Counted from the stretch's first letter, positions 40,943 through 50,243 are shown. The stretch: 54,266 bases of DNA from Salinivirgaceae bacterium (GCA_027858775.1 JAQICA010000289.1:1-54266); one strand, 5' to 3'. Notes: generated from the letters alone by a model not told the origin. A program made the numbers and translations.

Positions 40943-40976
40943 TAGATCAACATACAAAGTTACGTTTGGTAACTAT

Positions 40977-41020
40977 AAAAAATCCCGCAAACATTTAATC
41001 TGAATGGTTGCGGGATTTTT
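40977..41020. terminator. Bidirectional terminator
   Basis: AAAAAATCCCGCAA (40977-40990) and TTGCGGGATTTTT (41008-41020) form the main stem. An inner CATT/AATG pair extends it. It separates two convergent genes. Repeat copy D adjoins its right side. Confidence 0.9.
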
Positions 41021-41070
41021 GTTTTCAAAATGAATGTAACGAAGTTATTGGAGTTTTTAGTACACGCATT
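41017..41070 (-). repeat. Structured intergenic repeat, copy D (left half)
   Basis: Read on the minus strand from the phosphatase stop codon: TAATGCGTGTACTAAAAACT, then CCAATAACTTCGTTACATTC, then ATTTTGAAAACA. This lines up with copy B (2067-2117) with few mismatches, then runs straight into the terminator hairpin. The right half of the element is missing. As with copy B, the first bases of the repeat are the stop codon of the preceding gene. Confidence 0.7.
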
Positions 41071-42334
41071 AAATCCGAATACCAAGAAGCGTTACATCAT
41101 CAGTCTGCGAGTTTTCCCCCTTCCACTCCATAAAACTATCTAGAATCGCTTGTTCCTGAACCAAAGGTGCTTCCTCTGCTACCGAAACAAGAATGTTGCG
41201 TAATTGCCTGGTAGAATAGCGAGAATCGTTAGAGCCGCCAAATTGGTCAACAACACCATCAGTAAAAAGGTAAATCATGTCTTGATAGTCGAGTAGTGTA
41301 TCTTGTCGGTTGAACGTAAAGTTATGCGGAGCAGTTCCTATGCTTACTTTGTCGGCTTCGAAAATTGATAAATCACCATCTCGCACAATGTAGATCGGAC
41401 TTTGTGCTCCGGCGTATGAAAGTTGCAACGTATCAAAGTCGATCACAATAATGCTCATGTCCATTCCGTCGTGCGAGTGGTATTTCTCGTGATTTTGATT
41501 AAGTGCGTTTTGCATTTTATTGTTGAGCTCCGACAAAATCAGTCCAGGATCGGGCGATGGTATTTTATTGATTATCTCATTTAAAAACTGTATTCCCAGA
41601 ATGCTTATCATGCTTCCCGGAACGCCGTGGCCGGTGCAGTCTGAAATGGCTATGCAATATTTGTTTTCTATTTGTGCAAACCAATAAAAATCTCCGCTCA
41701 CCTTTTCTTTGGGATGAAAAATCAGAAAATAATCTTCCAGTTTAATGTTGAGCAATTTATATGATGGGAGTAATGTCGACTGTATCATTCCTGCATATTC
41801 CATGCTTTCCTGAATATGTTCGTTTTGGATCTTTATTTTTTGGCTCTGAAATCGAATTTTTTCGTTACGTTCGTTGATTTCATTGTTTTTCCTGCGAAGC
41901 GAAATTTCTAATCTATCTTTTGATCGCAGACGTTGAATAAGCGTCTTTAACAGTCGGTTACTAAATGGAAGACTCTGTTGAAGTAATTTTTCAAATACAT
42001 CGGGCGGAATAACCAGGCATTCGCAATCATTTATAGCAGTTACAGTAGATGAGTGGGGTTCGTTTGCAATGAGCGCATACTCACCAAAATATTTTCCAGT
42101 TCCCAGTTCGATAAACTTAATGTCGCGCACGTGAATTTTTACTGTCCCTTCCAGAATAATAAAAAAACCATTGGCACGATCCCCTTTTTCAAAAATTATT
42201 TGTCCACCTTTATAATCAACGTAGAGCGACGCTTTAATAACTGTCTCCAGCTGATAGCCTTGCGTTCCTTCGAACAGAGGAGCATCAGCTAAAATCCGTT
42301 TGCTTTTTTCCAATTGTGCAGTTGTCATGTCCAT
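41069..42334 (-). CDS. Cyclic-nucleotide-binding/SpoIIE-type serine phosphatase
   Basis: A 421-residue protein. Residues 15-130 form a cNMP-binding (CAP_ED) domain (QIIFEKGDRANGFFIILEGTVKI, GTGKYFGEYALIANEPHSSTVTA). A coiled coil (about 140-185) is followed by a SpoIIE/RsbU phosphatase domain (about 190-421). Metal-site motifs are VSGDFYW, ISDCTGHGVPGSM, YLFTDGVVDQFGG and TDDVTLLGI. It would dephosphorylate a Ser/Thr target in response to a cyclic nucleotide or another small ligand. It is divergent from the DMT transporter gene. Its stop codon abuts repeat copy D. Confidence 0.9.
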   Translation of the reverse strand: MDMTTAQLEKSKRILADAPLFEGTQGYQLETVIKASLYVDYKGGQIIFEKGDRANGFFIILEGTVKIHVRDIKFIELGTGKYFGEYALIANEPHSSTVTAINDCECLVIPPDVFEKLLQQSLPFSNRLLKTLIQRLRSKDRLEISLRRKNNEINERNEKIRFQSQKIKIQNEHIQESMEYAGMIQSTLLPSYKLLNIKLEDYFLIFHPKEKVSGDFYWFAQIENKYCIAISDCTGHGVPGSMISILGIQFLNEIINKIPSPDPGLILSELNNKMQNALNQNHEKYHSHDGMDMSIIVIDFDTLQLSYAGAQSPIYIVRDGDLSIFEADKVSIGTAPHNFTFNRQDTLLDYQDMIYLFTDGVVDQFGGSNDSRYSTRQLRNILVSVAEEAPLVQEQAILDSFMEWKGENSQTDDVTLLGIRI

Positions 42335-42425
42335 CTAACGAAAATAACCAATAAATAATATTTCGCGCAACGCTTTATTGCGTGTTTTTAAAATTTTTAA
42401 CCAAATTGCGACACAATTTTATACT

Positions 42426-43337
42426 ATGGAAAACTACTACGGAGAACTTGCCGGTCTTGGTACCGCAGTTTGTTGGACTGCAACGTCAATTTTTTTCGAG
42501 GCTGCCGGTAAACGAATTGGTTCATTATCGGTGAATCTCATCCGCCTTTTTATGGCTTTTTTCTTGCTAGGTACAGTTACCTGGATTATGCGGGGCTATT
42601 TCCTGCCAGTCGATGCTACACTGTATAATTGGGGGTGGTTGGCACTTAGCGGAATAGTAGGTTTTACAATTGGTGATTTGCTGCTTTTCCAGGCGTTTGT
42701 GGTCGTAGGGGCACGCATTTCCATGCTTATTATGGCACTCTCTCCGCCGGTTGCCGCCATTGCAGGGTGGCTAATTTTAAATGAATCTATGTCACCCAAA
42801 TCCTTACTCGGAATGGGAATAACCCTTAGCGGTATAATGATGGTTGTACTCAACCGTCCTGCTCGCGATTCAAATGGAAAAAAAGCTAAATTTAAAGACT
42901 GGTTTCACAATCCTCTCGGATTATTACTTGCATTTGGAGGAGCTACAGGACAGGCAATTGGCTTGGTTCTTAGCAAAAAAGGAATGGAAGGGTACGATGT
43001 TGTAGCTTCAACTCATATACGTGTAATTGCCGGTGCGGTTGGGTTTATGATTGTTTTCACTTTCATGAAACGATGGCGAAGAATTTTTACTGGCTTGAAA
43101 GATAAAAAGGGAATGATTTTTACATCAGGAGGTGCATTTTTTGGCCCTTTTTTAGGGGTGACGCTCTCATTGCTTGCCGTAAAATTTACCACAGCTGGCA
43201 TTGCTCAAACCCTGATGTCGCTGGTTCCTGTGCTAATAATTGTTCCCGCTGTAATTATTTTTAAAGAAAAGGTAACCTTACGCGAAGTTTTCGGAGCTTT
43301 TATTGCCGTTGGTGGTGTCGTCTTATTCTTTGTATAG
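42426..43337 (+). CDS. EamA/DMT-family transporter
   Basis: About 303 residues with around ten membrane helices in two EamA repeats (ELAGLGTAVCWTATSIFFEAAG…; GLLLAFGGATGQAIGLVLSKKGM…). It probably exports a metabolite or amino acid. The substrate is unknown. ATG 42426 is preferred to the upstream GTG 42378 because it starts the family's first helix directly. It converges on queE with a 39-base gap and no clear terminator. Confidence 0.85.
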   Translation: MENYYGELAGLGTAVCWTATSIFFEAAGKRIGSLSVNLIRLFMAFFLLGTVTWIMRGYFLPVDATLYNWGWLALSGIVGFTIGDLLLFQAFVVVGARISMLIMALSPPVAAIAGWLILNESMSPKSLLGMGITLSGIMMVVLNRPARDSNGKKAKFKDWFHNPLGLLLAFGGATGQAIGLVLSKKGMEGYDVVASTHIRVIAGAVGFMIVFTFMKRWRRIFTGLKDKKGMIFTSGGAFFGPFLGVTLSLLAVKFTTAGIAQTLMSLVPVLIIVPAVIIFKEKVTLREVFGAFIAVGGVVLFFV

Positions 43338-43376
43338 GTTTTGCCCGCTTTTTGTTCAAACGGAAGCTATTTTGTT

Positions 43377-44027
43377 TTAAGGAATATCCAAATACTTATG
43401 CGATTGCAGCGAAACATTCCATTGGGGAAATGCTTTCACAAAATCGACAATTTTGGGAGCCATTTTTTCAAATTGCGAAAATTCGGGTTGCAAAAATAAT
43501 TGACAATTTTCAGGTACATAATCTTTCCATCTTTCGGCAAATGCAAAATCGCCTTCATCGAAAACTACAACTTTAAGCTCGTTGGCTCTTTGTAAATTGA
43601 TAATCAGTGGCTCTTTATTGTGTTTCGGACTCACACAAATCCAGTCCCACTTCCCTTTAATTGCATAAGCACCGCTTGTTTCCAAAAAATTTGCAATTTG
43701 GTTTTCCCTGATGATGTTACTCAGCGGCTCAAGGTTATAAAGTGCCGGCTCACCGCCCGTAACCACAACCGAGCGCGCCGGTGTTGCCAACACATTCTCT
43801 GCAATTTCCTCAATCCTCATTAGCGGATGAATCGATGCGTTCCAACTCACCTTGCTATCGCACCAGTGGCAAGCAATATCGCATCCGCCAATGCGAATAA
43901 AATAGGCCGCTTTGCCCGTATGAAAGCCTTCGCCCTGTATACTGTAAAACGATTCTACAATGGGGAGCTTTTTTCCATGCTCCGTTATTGCTACATCTAC
44001 CTTGTTGAAGTTGTGCTGGTTATTCAT
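43377..44027 (-). CDS. queE: 7-carboxy-7-deazaguanine synthase (radical SAM)
   Basis: A 216-residue radical SAM enzyme. The cluster motif is CDIACHWC (C49, C53, C56). It is preceded by ESFYSIQGEGFHTGKAAYFIRIGG and followed by DSKVSWNAS, as in QueE. VVVTGGEPALYNL is the GGE motif binding SAM. It makes 7-carboxy-7-deazaguanine for queuosine or related deazapurines. ATG 44027 is preferred over GTG 44060. TACCTTTG on the minus strand (44112 to 44105) is a good -7 box. Other queuosine genes are not in the window. Confidence 0.92.
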   Translation of the reverse strand: MNNQHNFNKVDVAITEHGKKLPIVESFYSIQGEGFHTGKAAYFIRIGGCDIACHWCDSKVSWNASIHPLMRIEEIAENVLATPARSVVVTGGEPALYNLEPLSNIIRENQIANFLETSGAYAIKGKWDWICVSPKHNKEPLIINLQRANELKVVVFDEGDFAFAERWKDYVPENCQLFLQPEFSQFEKMAPKIVDFVKAFPQWNVSLQSHKYLDIP

Positions 44028-44467
44028 ACTACGCTTCGTTCGATATCTTTGAGTACCCACATTCTTATTGAAATTGAATGCAGATACAATTGTGTAAAAG
44101 TCGGCAAAGGTAATATTTTTCGCATAATTCTTCGGGAAAATATCCGATTTCGAATAATCTCTTTTTTTCTGAAATATTTATTTATAGTTCCAAATACTTG
44201 TAAAATTCAGGTTGAAGTCCGACTTAGAAAATATTTGTTGGCATCAAACTACTAGTCCCAGCAATATGGTTTGCTTTATCGACTCTGCGAGCATGCTGTA
44301 ATTATAATTTTTCTTGAGTATTTTGAATTGACGAAATTTGTATATCTAATTTTAAATTTGCGTAATTTAGGTAATTTTGTACCTTCAAAAGTTGGTGAAG
44401 ACAGAGCATTCTGCTTTTAATCCCTGTTTATAACTAATATAATTGATAATAAAATAATACGATTAGC
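44028..44467. promoter_or_regulatory. Divergent promoter region between queE and pgi
   Basis: About 440 bases without a convincing gene. On the minus strand, TACCTTTG (44112 to 44105) faces queE. On the + strand, TAATTTTG (44372-44379) faces pgi and leaves a leader of about 80 bases. Neither has an exact -33 box. No riboswitch-like fold is apparent by eye. Confidence 0.5.
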
Positions 44468-45802
44468 ATGAAAATTACAATTGACAAGTCGTTGGTGAGC
44501 AACCGTATGGTCGATTCGCATTACCATCGATACAAAGCCATGGGAGCCGATTTCATGAAGTCGCTGGCAGATAAAACCTGCGCAGGAAACGATTTTTTAG
44601 GTTGGATTGATTTACCCGCACAAACCGATAAGGAATTTCTCGATGAAATTAATGAAACCGCAAATAAACTGCGAACCAATAGCGAGGTTGTTGTAGTGAT
44701 TGGCATTGGAGGCTCATACCTTGGAGCCCGTGCAGTGATCGAATCGCAGAAAAATTCCTTTAAGGACAATGGGTGTGAAGTTGTTTATGCTGGCCATCAA
44801 TTGTCTCCCGGGTATTTAACCGAGCTGACCACTTATTTGCGTACAAAAAAATGGAGTATTATTTCCATCTCTAAATCGGGAACAACTACCGAGCCGGCCT
44901 TAGCATTCAGGCACTTGCGGTTAGAATTAGTCGAACAATTTGGCGAAAACGCAATGAAAGAACGCGTTGTGGCTATTACCGATGCATCCAAAGGTGCATT
45001 ACGGCAGTTGGCCGATGCTAAAGGAATGAAAACGTTTGTAATTCCCGATGACGTGGGGGGTAGATTTTCCGTTTTTACCCCTGTTGGGTTATTGCCAATT
45101 GCTGTAGCCGGATTCGATATTAAAGCCCTTATTGCCGGAGCAGTAGAAATGCAAAAGCAAATATGGAGTAAGACCGATAATGTTGCGCTCGAATACGCTG
45201 CTTTGCGCAACACGTTGCTTCAAAACGGCCATACAACCGAAGTGTTAGCCAATTATCATCATAAGTTTCACTATATCGGAGAGTGGTGGAAGCAGTTATT
45301 TGGGGAAAGTGAAGGGAAAGATGGAAAAGGAATTTTCCCTGCAAGCGTCGATTTAACCACAGACTTGCATTCTATGGGACAATACATACAAGATGGTAAT
45401 CGAAACTTATTCGAAACGGTTGTGAAATTTGAAAACGGACAATTAAAACCCGAAAAAATTTCTCGCAACGATGAAAACCTCGATAAACTCAATTATCTAT
45501 CAGGTAAAGATTTTGGTTTTGTAAACAATAATGCCATGGAAGCTACCATGCTGGCTCATAACAGCGGAGGCGTTCCCAATATTCTTCTTAAGTTGAAAGA
45601 CGATGGTATTGAGACTGTTGGTGCGCTTCTGTACTTTTTTATGGCCACATGTGCCATTAGTGGCCTTATGCTGCAAGTCAATCCATTTGATCAGCCCGGA
45701 GTAGAAGATTACAAAACAAATATGTTTGCATTACTCGAAAAACCGGGATTTGAAGCTCAATTGGAAGAAATAAAAAAATTACGACAAAAACTTAAATTTT
45801 AA
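44468..45802 (+). CDS. pgi: Glucose-6-phosphate isomerase
   Basis: A 444-residue enzyme of the short bacterial PGI type. Motifs visible are VVIGIGGSYLGARAVIE, SISKSGTTTEPALAFRHLR (sugar-phosphate site), DVGGRFSVFTPVGLLP, FGESEGKDGKGIFPASVDLTTDLHSMGQ with the catalytic Glu region, and NPFDQPGVEDYKTNMF near the end. It interconverts glucose-6-phosphate and fructose-6-phosphate in the cytoplasm. With fbp it completes the upper part of gluconeogenesis in this window, although the genes are not linked. A T9SS cargo gene follows 10 bases later. Confidence 0.96.
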   Translation: MKITIDKSLVSNRMVDSHYHRYKAMGADFMKSLADKTCAGNDFLGWIDLPAQTDKEFLDEINETANKLRTNSEVVVVIGIGGSYLGARAVIESQKNSFKDNGCEVVYAGHQLSPGYLTELTTYLRTKKWSIISISKSGTTTEPALAFRHLRLELVEQFGENAMKERVVAITDASKGALRQLADAKGMKTFVIPDDVGGRFSVFTPVGLLPIAVAGFDIKALIAGAVEMQKQIWSKTDNVALEYAALRNTLLQNGHTTEVLANYHHKFHYIGEWWKQLFGESEGKDGKGIFPASVDLTTDLHSMGQYIQDGNRNLFETVVKFENGQLKPEKISRNDENLDKLNYLSGKDFGFVNNNAMEATMLAHNSGGVPNILLKLKDDGIETVGALLYFFMATCAISGLMLQVNPFDQPGVEDYKTNMFALLEKPGFEAQLEEIKKLRQKLKF

Positions 45803-45812
45803 TAATTACTGT

Positions 45813-47966
45813 ATGAAGAATTTTTTATTTAGTGTCTTTTTTTTCCTCGCAGTTGCGGGAAATGCTCAGTTTTCTGCCGATAGCCTGGTAGTAATTAGTG
45901 AAGAACTTTCCGAAGCCGCATATGATTTGCCCCATATTGCTGCCGCTGATAGTGGATTTTATGTAACATGGTACAATGAAGCGTCAGGTTATAAAATGTA
46001 CATCCAATATATCGATCCGTTAGGGAATCCAAAGTGGGATGAGCCAGCGTTGGTGACTGATTATCCGCAAGATTCATGGATTAGCAATTATTCATTAGTT
46101 TCTGACGGAACCAATGCCTATATCGTTTTTAGTGATGCGCGAAATGGCGATACCGACAAAGATATTTTCGGCTATAAATTTAATCCCAATGGAGAATCTT
46201 TATGGGGAACAGCCGGAGTTGAACTTGTTGTGGCAGATAGTGATTACGATGCTGAGCTTAGTCCTAAAGCGGTTGTTCTCGGTAATGGAGATATTGTTGC
46301 TGCCTGGAGTAAAGTGAGTGCAGCCGGTTATACTGCCGATATGCAATGGCTTTCTCCCAATGGAGACCGAAGGTGGGACAATGGAAATCCTCTAAGTGAC
46401 GGAAATAAGCGTATTCTTGAACCCCGTTTGGTTTCTGCCGGCGATTCCCTTGTGTATGTTGTTTTCTTTAATCAGGATGGGCAATATGGCAATCGGGAAA
46501 TTCATGTACAACTTATCGATAAAACCGGACAAAATGTATGGGATAGTCCCGTTGTGGCCACAAGTAACTCCGGAGTAGGCATGGGGCGCGCATTCAATGT
46601 GGTGTCGGCAAGTAATAATGGGCTGTACATAACTTGGTATGGCGACCCCGATTTTAATTCAAATAACGACGTGTTCGCACAGCACGTGAACATAGATGGA
46701 ACCGTTAGTTTTACCGAAGACGGATTGAATTTGGCTGTTAATGACCAAATGAATCAAACAACCGTATTTTGTGTGGGCGAAAACGACAATGGTAACTCCG
46801 TTTATATGTGGAGCGAAGTAAACGGCAGTTTCACCGAAAGTGCTGTTAAACTTCAGATTGTTGATGCTAACGGAGAGCTCATGTTGGGTGATGAGGGAAC
46901 CACAATATCTGAAAATCACACACTGAAAGGCAAAGGGCAAATGCAGTTTGGGAATGTTTATTTTCCTGCACAAACAGCTCAGGGACAGCCCTTAGAAGCG
47001 TTGGTTTACCAATTAAACAATCAAACCATCGAGACCGTACAAATGGATATGAGCTTCGAAGAGATGAGTGCATTTTCTAATGGTCAGTTCATATTTGCCG
47101 ATGTAATTGATAACGAGGGAATTTCAGAAGTACGTATTCAAAACTTTACATATCAGGCGGAGGTAGGAGCAGAAGCCGTGCTGCAAGAAACAGCATTAAA
47201 AAGCTTTAGCAGCCTTGTTGAGTATCGCCCCGATTCTGTTTTTTACTATTTAGAAATGGATCGTGCCGGTTGGGACGACATGATTTACCCAATGAACATT
47301 TATCAAACGGTAACATATCTCGACGAACCAGCCGATGAGCCCGGAAATTATCGTGTAAAAGTGGAAGCTGCCAATGGTGATTTTCGATTCTACCAGCTTA
47401 GTCTTGTGCACTATGCATTGGCAGATATTCTGGAAACAGAATCAGACATGTACCTTGTTCATGCCGATAATGAGAATAAGGTACTGTATGTAGAAATGCA
47501 AATAGTAAAACCTGACTCAAATGTCGATTTAGTATTGAGCCCCGGAGCTCGGCTGCGCATCGACAATAATTGGGATTACGATTATAGTATATTAAATCAC
47601 AAAATAGATTCGCTCCTGAATGGTGAGTGGAAAGCAGATACTTCGTATATGGCTTTTGAAATAGTAGACTATTTAGGTGAACCAACCGATTGGACACTTG
47701 CATTTGTTATGGGAGGCGGCGCTATTGCAGATGGTGCTTTTGATGGCAGCATTTATCCGAACCCGGCAAGAGATTATCTGTTTGTAGAAAGCAAAACGAA
47801 AATAAGTGAGATTCAAATTATTTCGATGGATGGACGAATTCAAAAAACCTATGAAATCGATAGTAACCGAACTAGCATTCCGGTAAGCGATTTAATAAAA
47901 GGGATGTATTTGTTGAAAGTTCAACGCGAAGGGCACAGTGCCTATTCAACGTTTATAAAACAATAG
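45813..47966 (+). CDS. Large secreted protein with type A T9SS sorting domain
   Basis: A 717-residue protein. A signal peptide (about 1-19, GNAQ) precedes repeated beta-strand units rich in W/Y and Asp/Asn. These units (GFYVTWYNEASGYKMYIQYIDPLGNPKWD, AYIVFSDARNGDTDKDIFGYKFNPNGESLWG) suggest a beta-propeller over about residues 25-330. The C-terminal ~75 residues are a type A sorting domain (SIYPNPARDYLFVESKTKISEIQIISMDGR…GMYLLKV). It should be exported by T9SS. Ligand or enzyme activity is not evident. It follows pgi by 10 bases, so some co-transcription is likely. A terminator follows. Confidence 0.82.
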   Translation: MKNFLFSVFFFLAVAGNAQFSADSLVVISEELSEAAYDLPHIAAADSGFYVTWYNEASGYKMYIQYIDPLGNPKWDEPALVTDYPQDSWISNYSLVSDGTNAYIVFSDARNGDTDKDIFGYKFNPNGESLWGTAGVELVVADSDYDAELSPKAVVLGNGDIVAAWSKVSAAGYTADMQWLSPNGDRRWDNGNPLSDGNKRILEPRLVSAGDSLVYVVFFNQDGQYGNREIHVQLIDKTGQNVWDSPVVATSNSGVGMGRAFNVVSASNNGLYITWYGDPDFNSNNDVFAQHVNIDGTVSFTEDGLNLAVNDQMNQTTVFCVGENDNGNSVYMWSEVNGSFTESAVKLQIVDANGELMLGDEGTTISENHTLKGKGQMQFGNVYFPAQTAQGQPLEALVYQLNNQTIETVQMDMSFEEMSAFSNGQFIFADVIDNEGISEVRIQNFTYQAEVGAEAVLQETALKSFSSLVEYRPDSVFYYLEMDRAGWDDMIYPMNIYQTVTYLDEPADEPGNYRVKVEAANGDFRFYQLSLVHYALADILETESDMYLVHADNENKVLYVEMQIVKPDSNVDLVLSPGARLRIDNNWDYDYSILNHKIDSLLNGEWKADTSYMAFEIVDYLGEPTDWTLAFVMGGGAIADGAFDGSIYPNPARDYLFVESKTKISEIQIISMDGRIQKTYEIDSNRTSIPVSDLIKGMYLLKVQREGHSAYSTFIKQ

Positions 47967-47984
47967 AAATTGGATTTACTGTAA

Positions 47985-48026
47985 AAAAAGAGGCTGTCTA
48001 CATATGCGTTAGACAGCCTCTTTTAT
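47985..48026. terminator. Bidirectional terminator
   Basis: AAAAAGAGGCTGTCTA pairs with TAGACAGCCTCTTTT (48010-48024), with the 9-base loop CATATGCGT. It sits between the convergent T9SS and cPGS-type genes. Confidence 0.93.
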
Positions 48027-48039
48027 ATTATACTTACAC

Positions 48040-49380
48040 TTACTTTAAGTTGTGTTTTTTAATAAATTCATTAATTGGCACTGCCAATGAAGGTTGACCA
48101 ATTTCCTGAAGTTCATAACCTACTTTCACAGTTGGTTTATCGATTTTAACAATCCGACTTAAATCGATTGGCGTTGCAATAACTACGGCATCGCAAGGCG
48201 TATTGTTAATTGTTTTTTCTAAATCTTTCTTTTGTTCGTCGCCGTATCCCATAGCCGGAAGCAATGTTCCAATTTCAGGATAAATACTGAAAGTCTCTTT
48301 CAACCGACCTACTGCATATGGTCTTGGATCAACCATTTCTGCAGCTCCAGCTTTTCGTGCAGCAACAGTTCCGGCACCAATTTTCATGCCTCCGTGAGTT
48401 AATGTTGGTCCATCTTCCACTACAAGAACTTTCTTACCTCTAATAATTTCCGGCTTATCAATGGTTAATGGCGAAGCACCATCAACAACAATTGCCTCAG
48501 GAGCAATTTTTGCAATGTTTTCACGCACAATCTGAATATTGTCGGCATCGGCACTATCCATTTTATTGATAACCACGACGTCGGATAAACGCAATGTAGT
48601 CTCTCCCGGATAATACTTCAACTCGTGTCCCGGACGGTGTGGGTCTACTACAGTTACCATTAAATCAGGCTTGTAGAATGGGAAATCGTTGTTTCCTCCA
48701 TCCCAAAGAACCACATCGCAACCATCAGGATCATTTTCCGCTTCATGCAAGATGGCTTCATAATCAACTCCGGCATAAATAACATTACCCCTGGAAATAT
48801 GAGGCTCATATTCTTCCATTTCCTCAATAGTACAATCGTGTTTTTCGAGATCTTCTATTTTTGCAAAACGCTGCACTTTTTGTTTAACCAAATCACCGTA
48901 AGGCATCGGGTGGCGAATAGCTACTACCTTTAGGCCAGCTTCCATTAAGAGTTCAATAATTCTTCTTGATGTTTGCGATTTTCCGCAACCTGTTCTAACG
49001 GCACCAACGGCAATCAAAGGTTTTTTACTCTTAATCATGGTGTCGTTTCCTCCGATAAGCCCAAAAGAGGCTCCTGCAGCATTTACCTTTGAGGCAACAC
49101 TCATCACATGATTATAAGTTACATCGCTATAAGAAAAAACACATTCATGCACATTTAATTCCTTGATAAGTTTCTCTAAATCAGCCTCTACATGAATTGG
49201 AATCCCATCAGGGTATAGTTTACCGGCAAGTTCGGCCGGATATTTGCGCCCGTCAATATCAGGAATTTGTGCTGCGGTAAATGCAACAACATTAAATGAT
49301 TCATTGTCGCGATAATAAGTATTAAAGTTGTGAAAATCGCGGCCTGCAGCCCCGATAATAATAACATTACGTTTCGACAT
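48040..49380 (-). CDS. Cyclic 2,3-diphosphoglycerate synthetase-family protein (P-loop)
   Basis: A 446-residue protein like the archaeal cyclic-2,3-diphosphoglycerate synthetase. The N-terminal Rossmann-like part is NVIIIGAAGRDFHNFNTYYRD. The P-loop is AVRTGCGKSQTSRRIIE (about 130-146). Later blocks are IRHPMPYGDL, VLWDGGNNDFPFYKPDL, VVINKMDSAD (G4-like NKxD) and VVEDGPTLTHGGM. In Methanothermus the enzyme makes a thermoprotectant; in bacteria the role is unclear. ATG 49380 is chosen because a GGAGG lies 5 bases upstream, rare in this genome. An ATG at 49392 is also in frame. A -7-like box CAAATATA is at 49426-49433. Confidence 0.82.
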   Translation of the reverse strand: MSKRNVIIIGAAGRDFHNFNTYYRDNESFNVVAFTAAQIPDIDGRKYPAELAGKLYPDGIPIHVEADLEKLIKELNVHECVFSYSDVTYNHVMSVASKVNAAGASFGLIGGNDTMIKSKKPLIAVGAVRTGCGKSQTSRRIIELLMEAGLKVVAIRHPMPYGDLVKQKVQRFAKIEDLEKHDCTIEEMEEYEPHISRGNVIYAGVDYEAILHEAENDPDGCDVVLWDGGNNDFPFYKPDLMVTVVDPHRPGHELKYYPGETTLRLSDVVVINKMDSADADNIQIVRENIAKIAPEAIVVDGASPLTIDKPEIIRGKKVLVVEDGPTLTHGGMKIGAGTVAARKAGAAEMVDPRPYAVGRLKETFSIYPEIGTLLPAMGYGDEQKKDLEKTINNTPCDAVVIATPIDLSRIVKIDKPTVKVGYELQEIGQPSLAVPINEFIKKHNLK

Positions 49381-49655
49381 ATAATCCTCCATTTTTTACA
49401 GTTAGTGTTTAAAAAATATCGAAAACAAATATAGGGTTTTAAATAAATTATCCTAATTTTTGCTACCAATCTTTTAAGCTCTAAGTAACCATGATTTGAA
49501 AAATGAAAATCATATTGCAGGGGAATATTATCAACAGACCGATAATTTTTAGAAAGGTATTTTCTATGTTATCTACCTAATTTCGGTTCAAATGACTGTG
49601 AAATTACTCAGCTTATGCCCGTAGCAAGAATTATAACGATTGAAAAACGCAAATA

Positions 49656-50243
49656 GTGAATTATCTGGCACATATATATTTATCTGGTAACGACGAACAA
49701 GTAATTGTTGGTAACTTCATCGGCGATGCAGTAAAGGGAAGGGATTTTACTCATTTTCCGCAAGGCATCCAAAATGGAATTACCCTGCATCGTAAAATTG
49801 ACCATTTTACCGACACTCATACCTTAATTAAGGAGGCCAATCTATTATTTGCTCCATATTATGCAAAGTATGCTGGAGTTGTTACGGATATTGTATTCGA
49901 TCATTTATTAGTTAAACATTGGTCAAGTTTTCAATCCGAACCATTGCCGCTTTTTCTCGATCACATTAATATGATATTACTCAAATGGTTTCATCAAATG
50001 CCATTGCGCATGAAGCTTTATATGCCTTATTGGGTCAAAAACAGATGGCCGGAACTTTATGGTTCTTTCGATGGATTATGCCGCGTTCTAAAAGGAATGG
50101 CCAGATATACGTCCTTACCCGAAAATGCAGAAAACGCAGTACGAGTTATTATGGACAATAAAGAGTTGTTATCTTCAATTTTTCTTGATTTCTTTGAGCA
50201 AATTCAGCAGGAACTTATTGTTGAAAAGCATATAAGAACCTAA
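49656..50243 (+). CDS. Acyl-carrier-protein phosphodiesterase (AcpH)-like protein
   Basis: A 195-residue HD-like helical protein. The start MNYLAHIYLSG is the family's usual N-terminus, so the GTG at 49656 is clearly the start codon. Other blocks are VGNFIGDAVKGRDF, GITLHRKIDHFTDTH and GVVTDIVFDHLLVKHW, with the His/Asp residues expected for metal binding. AcpH removes 4'-phosphopantetheine from ACP. Bacteroidota homologues are common but largely untested. No fatty-acid gene is adjacent. Confidence 0.85.
   Translation: MNYLAHIYLSGNDEQVIVGNFIGDAVKGRDFTHFPQGIQNGITLHRKIDHFTDTHTLIKEANLLFAPYYAKYAGVVTDIVFDHLLVKHWSSFQSEPLPLFLDHINMILLKWFHQMPLRMKLYMPYWVKNRWPELYGSFDGLCRVLKGMARYTSLPENAENAVRVIMDNKELLSSIFLDFFEQIQQELIVEKHIRT

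Noticed and set aside
44028-44112. preQ1 riboswitch before queE
   Set aside because: No conserved preQ1 aptamer core or plausible pseudoknot is visible in the leader.
43827-44255. 142-residue ORF on the + strand over queE
   Set aside because: It is antisense to queE and its leader; composition is that of a shadow frame.
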